A stretch of DNA of 61,255 nt from an uncultured Bacteroidota bacterium. GTDB taxonomy: Bacteria > Bacteroidota > Bacteroidia > Bacteroidales > WCHB1-69. The notes below the pieces were generated by a model. That model was not told the origin of the DNA, did not search any database, and worked only from the letters and a program-made list of their open reading frames with translations. Where the stretch lies: positions 1 to 61,255 of the forward strand of contig CADBQG010000007.1 of the NCBI GenBank assembly GCA_902796805.1. The letters run 5' to 3'. A program made the position numbers and the translations under genes. This document shows, one piece after another, positions 17,446 to 26,422 of the stretch (position 1 is the stretch's first letter; each line of letters starts with the position of its first letter).

Positions 17446-17506
17446 AAGTAATGATGGAGTTCGTGGTGCATGAGCAGCGTGCATGACGCTCCACTGCATT
17501 TATATG

Positions 17507-17536
17507 AGGCAGGTCTTTGATGGCCTGCCTTTTTTT
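17507..17536 (+). terminator. Terminator of the Omp28-type gene
   Basis: AGGCAGG (17507-17513) pairs with CCTGCCT (17524-17530) around a 10-base loop, followed by six more T. Confidence 0.85.
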
Positions 17537-17570
17537 GCGTGATTTTTTTTCACGTCTTTCAAATCTTTTT

Positions 17571-17578
17571 TATCTTTG
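17571..17578 (+). promoter_or_regulatory. -7 element for the tsaC-coaD-thioredoxin-DUF6029 operon
   Basis: TATCTTTGCGG, matching TAnnTTTG, 18 bases before the first start codon. It is the only promoter I can see before 20611. Confidence 0.65.
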
Positions 17579-17596
17579 CGGTTTAAAACATAAGTC

Positions 17597-18160
17597 ATGG
17601 AAGAGGTGATTAAAAAGTGTGTGTCCATTTTGAAGGAAGGCAAAGTGATCCTTTATCCCACCGACACCGTGTGGGGCATTGGGTGCGACGCGACCTGCGA
17701 GGAGGCCATATCCAGGATCTACAGGATAAAGCAGCGCAACGAGAAGAAGAGCATGATTATCCTCATCGACTCGGCGCAGCGTTTGCCGATGTATGTTGAA
17801 AGGATTCCGCTTATAGCCTGGGATCTCCTCTCCCATGTGAGCCGTCCCACAACTTTCATCTACGAGACGGCCTGCAACCTCCCGCAGAAGATCATCCACG
17901 AAGACGGCACGATAGCCATAAGGATTGTGCAGGACAACTTCTGCAAGAGAGTGATAAAGGAACTCGGGCATCCGCTGATTTCCACCTCGGCCAACGTGGC
18001 AGGGCAGCCCACGCCGCCCACGTTCGACAAGATAGACCCGCAGGTGATCGCCGAGATGGACTACGTTGTGCCACAGGAGTGTGCCTCCTCGACGGAATTC
18101 AAGCCGTCGCGCCTAATCAAGTTCCTCGACGACTACAATTTCACGATAGTAAGAAACTGA
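17597..18160 (+). CDS. tsaC: L-threonylcarbamoyladenylate synthase (Sua5/YrdC/TsaC family)
   Basis: 187 residues, the short single-domain form. It makes threonylcarbamoyl-AMP from threonine, bicarbonate and ATP for t6A37 modification of ANN-decoding tRNAs. LYPTDTVWGIGCDAT (about 19-33), the basic KQRNEKKSMIIL strand and STSANVAGQPTP are the family signatures. It heads a tight operon in which the coaD start follows the stop by 1 base. Confidence 0.92.
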   Translation: MEEVIKKCVSILKEGKVILYPTDTVWGIGCDATCEEAISRIYRIKQRNEKKSMIILIDSAQRLPMYVERIPLIAWDLLSHVSRPTTFIYETACNLPQKIIHEDGTIAIRIVQDNFCKRVIKELGHPLISTSANVAGQPTPPTFDKIDPQVIAEMDYVVPQECASSTEFKPSRLIKFLDDYNFTIVRN

Positions 18161-18161
18161 C

Positions 18162-18629
18162 ATGGAACGCATAGCAGTGTTTGCGGGCTCGTTCTGCCCG
18201 TTCACGAAAGGACACGAGGACATAGTGCGCCGCGCCGCCGCCATCTTCGACAAGGTTGTGGTGGCCGTCGGGCACAACCCCCGTAAGCGGGATGTGTTCT
18301 CCGTGGAGGAGCGCGTGGAGTGGATTTCCGGAATCTACCGCGGCGACACAAGCGTTGAGGTACGCGCATACGAAGGACTTACAGTGGACTTCTGCAAGCA
18401 AGTTGGAGCCCGCTTCCTCGTGCGCGGTGTGAGAAATACTGACGACATGGCTATGGAATGTGAAATGGCACTGGCAAACAGGGAGTTGTGCAACGATATT
18501 GAGACCGTGGTCATTTTTTCCGACCCTGAATATCATATTCTGTCCTCTTCGTTCGTTAGGGAAATATGGTCTATGGGCCGCGACTGTTCAAAATATGTTT
18601 CATACAAACTCCCAGACCCAACATCTTGA
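18162..18629 (+). CDS. coaD: Phosphopantetheine adenylyltransferase, with an altered GxFDP motif
   Basis: 155 residues. Transfers AMP from ATP to 4'-phosphopantetheine, the penultimate step of coenzyme A synthesis. The nucleotidyltransferase motif reads GSFCPFTKGH (9-18), so the normally conserved Asp12 is Cys. Ser10 replaces Thr10, a common change, and His18 is kept. RGVRNTDDMAMECEMALANR (about 89-108) and the C-terminal SSSFVREI are normal. Its stop overlaps the next start (TGATG). Confidence 0.9.
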   Translation: MERIAVFAGSFCPFTKGHEDIVRRAAAIFDKVVVAVGHNPRKRDVFSVEERVEWISGIYRGDTSVEVRAYEGLTVDFCKQVGARFLVRGVRNTDDMAMECEMALANRELCNDIETVVIFSDPEYHILSSSFVREIWSMGRDCSKYVSYKLPDPTS

Positions 18630-20086
18630 TGAACTTGAAGAAGCTGCATATCCTGAGTCTTGTTTTCCTGCTTTTTGCGGGAACCGTCTGTGCGCAGCCT
18701 CCTGTGGTTATTTCGGGCACGGCGCCATTCGCTGCCGGCGAGGAGATCCGCCTCATGGTGTACGACGACTTGCTGAACGACATACCTTCGCTCGCGGCCA
18801 CCGACATAATAGACAAGCACGGACGCTTCACCATAAAATACAAGACTGCAGACATCAAGGCCGCCCAGCTGGCCATCAGGACATCCAAAGCCGACATCTT
18901 CATCGTGCCATCAGTTTCGTACGACTTTGCAATCTCGGTCGATTCGCTGCTTTTCAGGACAGTGAATCCGGAGAGATACGGCGGAATGCTCAACATCAGG
19001 AACCTCAATCCCGACACCGCCGACTTGAACGTCAAGATAAACAGGTTCTCAAGGTTCTACGGCGCGCTTTGCGACAACTTCTCGTTCGGGCTCCTCTACG
19101 GTGGCGATCCAGGCGTGTACGACACAATCCGGCAGAACGTGACTTCAAGATTCCCATACATGTATGCCCCTGAAAACTATTATCTGTCGTACATCTATTA
19201 CACGCTTGGGGGCATCGACCTGCTGCAGCACAAAAAGAAAAACTCACTCGTTTATGGAAAATACTTCGACAACGACAATATACTATACAACAATCCTGCC
19301 TACATGGCGCTATTCAACCAATATTACAGTGGTTATCTTTACATGTCGCCAAAAATCAGCAAAGAGCTGCTCACGACCACGATAAACGAGAAGCCCGACT
19401 ACCTGACTCTCTTCAACGAGGCCGGCAGGGATCCTAACCTCGCCAACGCGAGACTTCGTGAACTTGTGATAATTAAGAACCTGATAGAATTTTCTGAAAA
19501 CAAGGAGTTCGACAAGGATAATGTGCTCAGTCTCCTGGACTATATCAGGAAGACGACCTCTTTCGAGATTCATGCTAAGATCATAGACAACACCTTCGCG
19601 GACATGGAACGAAAGAGAAAACCCATGGCGGAGGTGACCTTCAAGGATGAGAAGAACAGGAAGGTGTCGCTTAAACACTTTGAAGGCAAGCCGGTCTATC
19701 TGCAAATATTCCAGTCTGACTGTGTAGACTGCATACGTGAAATGGCAATGCTCAAGGAGTTGGAAAGCAAATATGGCGAAAAGGTACAATTCGTGAGTCT
19801 GTGCATAGACCCGGAAGAGTCGGGGTTCAGCAGCTTCGTCAGGAAGTACAAGAAGAACTTCGGATGGTCTGTGTTGTATTTCAACCAGGAATACGAGTGG
19901 CTTTACAGGGAGGGCATAGAGACACTTCCTGACCACATACTCTTCAATCCCGACGGGACTGTGGCTATGCGCTACGCGCCGTCGCCTGAGCGCGGGCTTC
20001 CGGAATTCCTTTTGATGAACTTCTCCGGCGAGGAGCAGCAGGATTTGAATCCACTTTTTTTTGAACGAAATAAACAGCAGAAATGA
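18629..20086 (+). CDS. Exported thioredoxin-fold protein with CVDC motif
   Basis: 485 residues from the Met at 18629, which directly precedes a signal peptide (LVFLLFAGTVCAQ). A longer in-frame start at 18566 lies inside coaD and would add 21 residues ahead of the signal. The N-terminal third is beta-rich and resembles DUF4369-like domains. The middle is helical and of unknown function. The C-terminal domain (about 335-485) is a TlpA/AhpC-TSA thioredoxin fold with CVDC (C365, C368) and cis-Pro-like TLPDHILFNPDG. A periplasmic thiol reductase role is inferred. The start overlaps the coaD stop, and the stop overlaps the next start (ATGA). Confidence 0.85.
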   Translation: MNLKKLHILSLVFLLFAGTVCAQPPVVISGTAPFAAGEEIRLMVYDDLLNDIPSLAATDIIDKHGRFTIKYKTADIKAAQLAIRTSKADIFIVPSVSYDFAISVDSLLFRTVNPERYGGMLNIRNLNPDTADLNVKINRFSRFYGALCDNFSFGLLYGGDPGVYDTIRQNVTSRFPYMYAPENYYLSYIYYTLGGIDLLQHKKKNSLVYGKYFDNDNILYNNPAYMALFNQYYSGYLYMSPKISKELLTTTINEKPDYLTLFNEAGRDPNLANARLRELVIIKNLIEFSENKEFDKDNVLSLLDYIRKTTSFEIHAKIIDNTFADMERKRKPMAEVTFKDEKNRKVSLKHFEGKPVYLQIFQSDCVDCIREMAMLKELESKYGEKVQFVSLCIDPEESGFSSFVRKYKKNFGWSVLYFNQEYEWLYREGIETLPDHILFNPDGTVAMRYAPSPERGLPEFLLMNFSGEEQQDLNPLFFERNKQQK

Positions 20087-20592
20087 AAAAAGCATTCTTG
20101 ACATTATTGGTGATTGCGTGTTGCGCCTCTGCGTTCGCGCAGGAGAACAAAAAGAAACTCAGCAGGTTGCCCGAGGTTGATATCCAGACTTTGGACGGTG
20201 CCGTGTTCAACACCAAGGACATCGCAAACGACGGGAAGCCTGTCATCGTGAGTCTGTGGGCAACGTGGTGCAAGCCGTGCATAGCCGAACTCCTTGCGAT
20301 AGCCGACGAGTATGAAGACTGGGTTGAGGAGACAGGCGTGAAGCTGTACGCCATTTCGATTGACGACTCGAAGACCTCGGCCAGGGTTGCGCCGTTCGTG
20401 AAGGGCAGGGGCTGGGAATATACAGTGCTTCTTGACGTAAACTCCGACTTCAAGCGCGCGATGAACGTCAACGACGTGCCGTACATGTGCATCCTCAACG
20501 GAGAAGGCGAGATAGTGTGGCAGCACACGTCATACGCCCCCGGTGCCGAGGAAGAGGTATATGAGATAATAAAGTCTCTGTCGATAAAATAG
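20083..20592 (+). CDS. TlpA-type periplasmic thiol-disulfide reductase
   Basis: 169 residues with a cleavable signal (1-20, ending AFAQ) and one thioredoxin domain. The active site is WCKPC (C63, C66) and the cis-Pro loop is NDVPYMCI. TlpA/ResA proteins keep thiols of periplasmic clients reduced. The start overlaps the stop of the CVDC protein by 4 bases, so the two are translationally coupled. The pairing with a second exported thioredoxin and an outer-membrane protein suggests a small redox relay. Confidence 0.92.
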   Translation: MKKAFLTLLVIACCASAFAQENKKKLSRLPEVDIQTLDGAVFNTKDIANDGKPVIVSLWATWCKPCIAELLAIADEYEDWVEETGVKLYAISIDDSKTSARVAPFVKGRGWEYTVLLDVNSDFKRAMNVNDVPYMCILNGEGEIVWQHTSYAPGAEEEVYEIIKSLSIK

Positions 20593-20610
20593 CGGACAAA
20601 AAAATATCCT

Positions 20611-22341
20611 ATGCGAAAGACATACATTCTGACGGCAGTGTTGCTTTCACTGTCGCTGTTCAGCGCCGTAGTGCTCCGGGCGCAGCACCAGATTGGCAAC
20701 GGCCGCATAAGCGGCGACTTCGGATTCAACGGGATGTACTATATCCCTGACTCGACAATCGGCGCCGAGAAGGTTGACTCCAAGGTTCGCGCCAACGCCT
20801 TCATCAACATCCTGTACAGTAACGGAGGATTTTCAGCCGGGGCAAGGTACGAGTATTACCAGTTTCCGCTCATCGACCTCGAGAAGACCGGCTATCAAGG
20901 GCAGGGCGTGAAGTATTTCTTCGCCGACTACAAGAACTCCTTCATCCAGGTTACCGCCGGAAACTATTATGAGCAGTTTGGCAACGGCCTTACTCTCAGG
21001 GCCTACGAGGACCGCCAGCTCGGTGTCGACAACAGTCTTCTCGGTGCGCGTGTGAAGGTGACGCCATACAAGGGCATATACTTGAAAGGCGTGTGGGGCG
21101 TTGAGAGAAGAAATTTCGACTCGTATATAGGCAGGCGCGACTTTGTCAGGGGCGCTGACGCTGAGGTTTCCTTCGGGGAGATTTTCCCAGCCATGCAGGA
21201 GAAGGGTTTCCTTGCCCGTATAGGCGGCAACTTCGTGAGCAGATACGAGAAGTCGGAGGACGACCTTATTTTCAGCCTCTACCCGAACACCGACTCGACG
21301 GTCAGCGCGCTTATCCCTGCCAACAAGTTCCCATCTAATGTTGCGGCATGGGCTGCCAGGATGTCGTTCGGTTACAAGGATTTCAGGATTGACGGCGAGT
21401 ACGCCCGCAAAATCAACGACCCCAATATCAGCAACAACTTCATATACAAGCCCGGAAGCGCCCTCTTCTTGTCGGCGACCTACGCCATGAAGGGATTCGG
21501 GGTTGCAGCGTCGTTCATACGTGCCGACAACATGGAGTTCCGCTCTCAAAGGATGGAAAAGAGCAACTCGCTGCTGTACGTAAACTGCATACCTGCCATA
21601 AACCGCCAGTACTCGTACCAGCTGATCGGGAAGTACAGCTATGCAAGCCAGCCCAACAGTCAGATTGGCGTGCAGCTTCAGGTGAACTACCAGATTCCCA
21701 AAAAATCCGTCTTGGGAGGCAAATACGGCACTGACCTCACTTTCAACTATTCGCGGTTTCACAGCATAGAGAAGAATCCCGTTGCCGAGGCCGTGGCAAA
21801 CGGTACGCCAATCGGAACCGACGGATACACCTCTCCGTTCTTCAAGTTCGGCCCCGACCTTCTCTATCAGGACATCGGTCTCGAGATAAGCCACCGTTTC
21901 AACAACAAGAACTGGAAGTGGATCTTGGCATACAACTACATAACCTACAACCTTGAGATTCTTCAAGGCCACGAAGGCATGATGCGCGGCCACCTTGTAT
22001 CCTCCGACCTCTCATATAAAATAACCAACAAGCACGCACTGCGCCTCGAAGCACAGCATCTTTACACGAAGGACGATGACGGCAGCAGCGTTTACGCAAT
22101 GCTTGAATACTCGTTCAGTCCCAACTGGTTCGTGTCGGTGGGCGACGAGTTCAACTACGGCAATCCTCTGAAGGAGCATAAGACACACTACTACAACATA
22201 TCTTGCGCCTATGTGTGGAACACCACCCGCGTTGCCTTGAACTTCGGGAAAACAAAAGAAGGCATACTCTGCGTTGGCGGTGTTTGCCGTGCAGTGCCTG
22301 CCTCCTTCGGTGCGGGTTTGTCTGTTACGACCTCTTTCTGA
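20611..22341 (+). CDS. DUF6029-family outer-membrane beta-barrel protein
   Basis: 576 residues with a signal peptide (about 1-25, ending RAQ). The body has alternating aromatic and polar strands (YYEQFGNGLTLRAYEDRQLG, FLSATYAMKGFGVAASF) and ends in Phe, as outer-membrane barrels do. It matches what I know of the DUF6029 family, which often lies beside Omp28/TlpA genes in Bacteroidales. Its function is unknown. It is the last gene of the tsaC operon, 18 bases after tlpA. The stop abuts the pepE stop on the other strand with no gap. Confidence 0.82.
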   Translation: MRKTYILTAVLLSLSLFSAVVLRAQHQIGNGRISGDFGFNGMYYIPDSTIGAEKVDSKVRANAFINILYSNGGFSAGARYEYYQFPLIDLEKTGYQGQGVKYFFADYKNSFIQVTAGNYYEQFGNGLTLRAYEDRQLGVDNSLLGARVKVTPYKGIYLKGVWGVERRNFDSYIGRRDFVRGADAEVSFGEIFPAMQEKGFLARIGGNFVSRYEKSEDDLIFSLYPNTDSTVSALIPANKFPSNVAAWAARMSFGYKDFRIDGEYARKINDPNISNNFIYKPGSALFLSATYAMKGFGVAASFIRADNMEFRSQRMEKSNSLLYVNCIPAINRQYSYQLIGKYSYASQPNSQIGVQLQVNYQIPKKSVLGGKYGTDLTFNYSRFHSIEKNPVAEAVANGTPIGTDGYTSPFFKFGPDLLYQDIGLEISHRFNNKNWKWILAYNYITYNLEILQGHEGMMRGHLVSSDLSYKITNKHALRLEAQHLYTKDDDGSSVYAMLEYSFSPNWFVSVGDEFNYGNPLKEHKTHYYNISCAYVWNTTRVALNFGKTKEGILCVGGVCRAVPASFGAGLSVTTSF

Positions 22342-23103
22342 TTACACTATGTTCGCCGGTTTTATGGCGAAGTCGAACACCGACCCGGGTGTTATTTCCT
22401 GAGCCTCGCTGCCGTGGCGCAGCACAATCATGTTGCGCGTGCCTTTCAGCGTGATGCGTTCGTTCTCCACCCAGAGTGCAGTGCTCTCGCGAAGGCCTAC
22501 CACGGTGACTTGCCTGTTCACGGCAAGGAACTCATTCAGTCGCACCTGCCGTGTCTCGCCTCCGTGGCGTATCGCGTCGTTTATCTCCTCCGGATACGGA
22601 TCGATGTAGTGCGGGTTTATCTGGAACGGCACCAGGTCGAGACAGGAGAACGACTTCGGCATCACTATTGGCATGTCGTTGGTTGTGCAAAGCGTGGGGC
22701 AGGCCACGTTTGAGCCGGCACTCCATCCGATATACGGTGTGCCCTGCATGACTTTTCTCCTTATCGGGCCGATGAGGTTGTTGTTGTGCAGCTCGGCGAC
22801 GAGGTGGAAAGTGTTGCCGCCGCCAACCACGATCTGCGCGGCCTCGTTCACCGCTTTCACAGGGTCGTCGACCTCATGGACAGACAGGACTTTTTTTCCG
22901 AGTTTCTCAAATACTGAGCGAACACGGGCAGTGTAGCTGTCGTAGCTTTCAGGATATTCCTTGCCTCCTACATCCACCCCGGCGTATGGCACGAATAGCA
23001 GTTCATCGGGCGAGCCTTTCATGAATTCTGAGAGTAACGACTGACACCAACCTAAATACGGTTCTTTGTAATTGGTTGAATTACTGATTAATAATAATTT
23101 CAT
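22342..23103 (-). CDS. pepE: Dipeptidase E (peptidase family S51)
   Basis: 253 residues; hydrolyses N-terminal aspartyl dipeptides in the cytoplasm. The catalytic triad is visible with a uniform +8 offset from Salmonella PepE: Ser128 (GWSAGSN), Asp143 (TNDMP) and His165 (INPHYIDP). The GGGNTFHL turn also matches. It is monocistronic with its own -7 element. Confidence 0.93.
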   Translation of the reverse strand: MKLLLISNSTNYKEPYLGWCQSLLSEFMKGSPDELLFVPYAGVDVGGKEYPESYDSYTARVRSVFEKLGKKVLSVHEVDDPVKAVNEAAQIVVGGGNTFHLVAELHNNNLIGPIRRKVMQGTPYIGWSAGSNVACPTLCTTNDMPIVMPKSFSCLDLVPFQINPHYIDPYPEEINDAIRHGGETRQVRLNEFLAVNRQVTVVGLRESTALWVENERITLKGTRNMIVLRHGSEAQEITPGSVFDFAIKPANIV

Positions 23104-23136
23104 AATTGTAAAAGATTAAAAATTTCTTCAAGAATG

Positions 23137-23144
23137 CAAATTTA
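23137..23144 (-). promoter_or_regulatory. -7 element for pepE
   Basis: TAAATTTG on the minus strand, matching TAnnTTTG, 33 bases upstream of the start. Confidence 0.6.
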
Positions 23145-23165
23145 ATTATTTTGATTGAAACTCCG

Positions 23166-23200
23166 AAAAAAAAAGAGGGCGTGCTTTGGGCGCGCCCTCT
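23166..23200 (-). terminator. Terminator of secDF
   Basis: On the minus strand an 11-bp stem (23190-23200 with 23174-23184, one wobble) and a 5-base loop are followed by nine T. It lies 21 bases after the secDF stop. Confidence 0.9.
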
Positions 23201-23221
23201 CGGTGTGTTTAAAATGACAGG

Positions 23222-26200
23222 TTAGCTTCTCACTTCCGCTGTCTTCACATTCTTGTCCTTCTTGAGTGAAAGGAGGTCGAATGCGAGCGGGTTGGACACG
23301 AAGATACCTGAGTATGTGCCGAATGCGATACCGAGGAACATTGCGAAGATGAATCCGCGGATAACCTCGCCGCCGAAGATGAAGATCACGAGCAGTGTAA
23401 CGAGCGTTGTGACGGCGGTGTTGAAGTTACGTCCCAGAGTGCCGTTGATGGCAGCGTTGAAGTTGTCGTAGTTGGAGCGTTTCGGGTAGAGCGACATGTT
23501 CTCGCGAACACGGTCGAAGATAACCACGACATTGTTGATTGAGTATCCTATCACAGTAAGGATGGCTGCTATGAAGTTCTGGTCGATCTCCATTGTGAAC
23601 GGCATGATCTTGTACAGCAATGAGAACATACCGATTGTGAGGAACGAGTCGTGGAAGAGCGCGAACACGCCCGCCATGCCGAACTGCCAGTTTCTGAAGC
23701 GCACGGCTATGTAGATGAAGATGAGAACCAGCGAGGCCAGCACCGCCCAGATGGCGTTGGTGAGGAGCTCGCGGGCCACGGTGGGCTGGATCTTCGACGA
23801 CGACTGGATTCCGCGCACATCGTTGGTGAGGTGTGTGAAGTCGTATTCAGAGAGGTCCTGCTTGTCGTAGAAGCCTTTCAATGCGTTGTAGAGTTTCTTC
23901 TCGCAGAGAGCATCGTCTTTCACGTCGTTGCTTTCAATCCTGAAGTTGGTAACTATGCGCACCTGGTTGTTGCTGCCGAAGGTCTTCACTTCAGGAGAGC
24001 CGCCGAACTCCTTGATCACGGCCTCGCGCACGTCCTTTGTTACAACGTCCTTGTCGAAGCGCACAACATAGCTTCTGCCGCCGGTGAAGTCAACGCCGGG
24101 CTGCAGTTTGAGGGTGAAGAACGAGATTACGGAGATGAGCATCAGCGCTCCCGAGATGCAGTAGCATATCTTTCTAACCTTGAGGAAGTCGAAGTGTGTG
24201 TTGGTGAAAGCGTTTAGTGTCATCGAGTTGCCGACGGTGAAGTCTTTGCCTTTCTTGAGGCGTGCCTCGATGATGATTCTTGAGACAAGAATTGCGGTGA
24301 ACAGTGAAGAGAGGATACCGATGATGAGCGTTGTGGCGAAGCCCTGGATGGGGCCGGAACCGAAGATGTAGAGCACGATGGCTGTTATCAACGTGGTGAT
24401 GTTACCGTCGAGGATTGCGGAATAGGAGTTCTTGAAGCCTTCGTCAACGGCAACGCGTATGCCCTTGCCGGCGCGCAGTTCCTCGCGCACGCGCTCGTAG
24501 ATGATAACGTTGGCGTCGACGGCCATACCCAAGGTGAGCACGATACCCGCGATGCCGGGCAGCGTGAGTACGGCGCCCATAGAGGCGAGGATGCCTATGA
24601 TGAAGAACACGTTAAGCAGCAGTGCGATGTCGGCCACAACGCCGGCACGGCTGTAGTAGAACACCATGTAGATCACGATGAGGAGGAACGCACCGAGGAA
24701 AGAGAAAAGTCCGGAGCGTATCGACTCCTTACCGAGTGTGGGGCCCACAACTTCCGACTGCACAATATTCACGGCAGCCTCAAGGTTTCCGGAATTGAGC
24801 ACCGTTGCGAGGTCCTTTGCTTCTTCAATGCTGAAGTTGCCCGATATTTCAGAGTTTCCGTTGGGTATCTCGGAGCGCACAGTGGGCGCTGAATATACAA
24901 ACTGGTCGAGCACGATGGCGATGCAGGTGAGCTTGTTGTTGCTGTTGTTTGCCGCCTCGCGGGTGATCTTGCGCCACTCGTCGGCTGCCTGGTCCTCCAT
25001 CGACATGGTTACAACAACGCGGTTGTTCTGGTCGACGTCCTGGCGGGCCGAGCGAACCACGCGGTTGCCGCCGATGGTCTCGGAGCTCAACAGCGGTCCG
25101 AAACGCTCGTTCTTCCTCTTGAGGGGGTAGAGCGGGTAGGCGTTGCCGTATTCATTCTCGGGCGAGCCCCAGTAGAACACGATGTTGGGGTCGCCGAGGA
25201 TTTTCTGAAGTTCGGGGAGAAGCCTGTCAACTGCAGGCATGTCGGCCTCTTTGAAGTATGCAACAGCAATGCCGCCGTTGAACATGACTGCGGCGTGGCT
25301 GAGGATTGCACCTTCCTCAATGGCCTCCTCTTCGTCCTCGTCATCTTCGTCATCCTCTGCGGCAGTGTCGGCACTCAGGGCTGCGAGGGTTGAATCGATG
25401 GCGACTTCCTCCTCCGACTTGGACTCCGGCGTAGCTGACTTCTGGTTCTTGAGCTGCTGTGCGAGCTTTGCGTCAGCCTCGGCGAAGCGCTGCTGTATTG
25501 TCCTGCCGCCTGCAAGTTCGTTGTAAACCTCCCAGAATTCAAGCTTTGCGGTGCTCTTCAGGAGGTCGGTAACGCGCTCCGGCTCCTTCACGCCCGGAAG
25601 TTCCACGAGGATTCTTCCTCCCTGGAGCATCTGGAGGTTTGGCTGAGCCACGCCGAAACGGTCTATACGTGTGCGGAGAATCTTGAACGTACGGTCAACA
25701 ATCTCGCTGCTCTCTTTCTTTATGAAACTTACAATCTGGTCGTCGGTGGCGTTCTTGATGCCTGAACGCTCGCCGAAATATGTGCGCAGACTGGCGTTGT
25801 TGAGGTTCAATGCTTTCTTCTCCGAGTTGAAGTTCTTCACGAAAATGTCGACAAAATCGCCGTTCACGGTGCTTTCGTACTCCTTTTGGGCCTTCTCGAA
25901 TGCGTTTTTGAAAAGCTGGTCGTCGGTGTTGACCGCCAAGCTCTTCACAGCGTCGGGCATCGATATTTCAAGGGTTACGTTCATACCGCCCTTGAGGTCA
26001 AGGCCGAGGTTCAGCTCCTTGTATTTGGCCTGCTTGTAGGTGTTTCCCAAGTACACGGTCGAGTCGTTCATGTTCGTCAGATACTGACGAGTGCGCGCCT
26101 CGATGAGCGAGTCGGTGAGGTGCTTCTCAAGCATCACGTCCCCGTTGGCTGCCTTCTTGACCTCTGCCAATGCTGTCTGGTCGTTGGCGAACTTGTCGGC

Positions 26201-26302
26201 CTTGCTCTCAACTCTCCATGTGGCGAATGAGAACGACAGACAATAGACGCAAACCAGGGCGATCAGAATCGTAAAGAATAAAATCAGTCCTTTGTTTTTC
26301 AT
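23222..26302 (-). CDS. secDF: Single-chain protein translocase subunit SecDF
   Basis: 1026 residues, a natural SecD-SecF fusion as in most Bacteroidota. It uses the proton gradient to pull preproteins out of the SecYEG channel. The SecD half has the N-terminal TM segment, NLGLDLKGGMNVTLEI, the P1 domain and TM block GMAVDANVIIYERVREEL. The SecF half has QPGVDFTGGRSYVV and YSINNVVVIFDRVREN. An acidic stretch (about residues 311-330, nearly all Asp/Glu) interrupts the P1 domain; it is low-complexity and unexplained. It has its own promoter and terminator. In this organism it feeds the T9SS and barrel cargo seen elsewhere in the window. Confidence 0.97.
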   Translation of the reverse strand: MKNKGLILFFTILIALVCVYCLSFSFATWRVESKADKFANDQTALAEVKKAANGDVMLEKHLTDSLIEARTRQYLTNMNDSTVYLGNTYKQAKYKELNLGLDLKGGMNVTLEISMPDAVKSLAVNTDDQLFKNAFEKAQKEYESTVNGDFVDIFVKNFNSEKKALNLNNASLRTYFGERSGIKNATDDQIVSFIKKESSEIVDRTFKILRTRIDRFGVAQPNLQMLQGGRILVELPGVKEPERVTDLLKSTAKLEFWEVYNELAGGRTIQQRFAEADAKLAQQLKNQKSATPESKSEEEVAIDSTLAALSADTAAEDDEDDEDEEEAIEEGAILSHAAVMFNGGIAVAYFKEADMPAVDRLLPELQKILGDPNIVFYWGSPENEYGNAYPLYPLKRKNERFGPLLSSETIGGNRVVRSARQDVDQNNRVVVTMSMEDQAADEWRKITREAANNSNNKLTCIAIVLDQFVYSAPTVRSEIPNGNSEISGNFSIEEAKDLATVLNSGNLEAAVNIVQSEVVGPTLGKESIRSGLFSFLGAFLLIVIYMVFYYSRAGVVADIALLLNVFFIIGILASMGAVLTLPGIAGIVLTLGMAVDANVIIYERVREELRAGKGIRVAVDEGFKNSYSAILDGNITTLITAIVLYIFGSGPIQGFATTLIIGILSSLFTAILVSRIIIEARLKKGKDFTVGNSMTLNAFTNTHFDFLKVRKICYCISGALMLISVISFFTLKLQPGVDFTGGRSYVVRFDKDVVTKDVREAVIKEFGGSPEVKTFGSNNQVRIVTNFRIESNDVKDDALCEKKLYNALKGFYDKQDLSEYDFTHLTNDVRGIQSSSKIQPTVARELLTNAIWAVLASLVLIFIYIAVRFRNWQFGMAGVFALFHDSFLTIGMFSLLYKIMPFTMEIDQNFIAAILTVIGYSINNVVVIFDRVRENMSLYPKRSNYDNFNAAINGTLGRNFNTAVTTLVTLLVIFIFGGEVIRGFIFAMFLGIAFGTYSGIFVSNPLAFDLLSLKKDKNVKTAEVRS

Positions 26303-26370
26303 CTTTCTTTCTATTAATGTTTTGATTTATAAATATTTATATTTTTTTTCGCCTAAAAATTACAAGGTCG

Positions 26371-26378
26371 CAAATATA
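26371..26378 (-). promoter_or_regulatory. -7 element for secDF
   Basis: TATATTTGCG on the minus strand, matching TAnnTTTG, 69 bases upstream of the start codon. Confidence 0.65.
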
Positions 26379-26422
26379 CAAAAAATTGTTATCACTCTTT
26401 GGCAAAAAGCGAAATATACGGA

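Noticed and set aside
17464..17494. Inverted repeats AGCGT-GCATG-ACGCT after the Omp28-type gene
   Set aside because: No T-run and short stem; the real terminator is 17 bases further on.
20833..21993. Antisense frame of 386 codons opposite the DUF6029 gene
   Set aside because: No promoter or recognisable domain, and composition typical of a complement frame.
22352..22371. Hairpin TTCGCC...GGCGAA at the DUF6029/pepE junction
   Set aside because: It lies inside pepE coding sequence without a T-run; a chance hairpin is likely.
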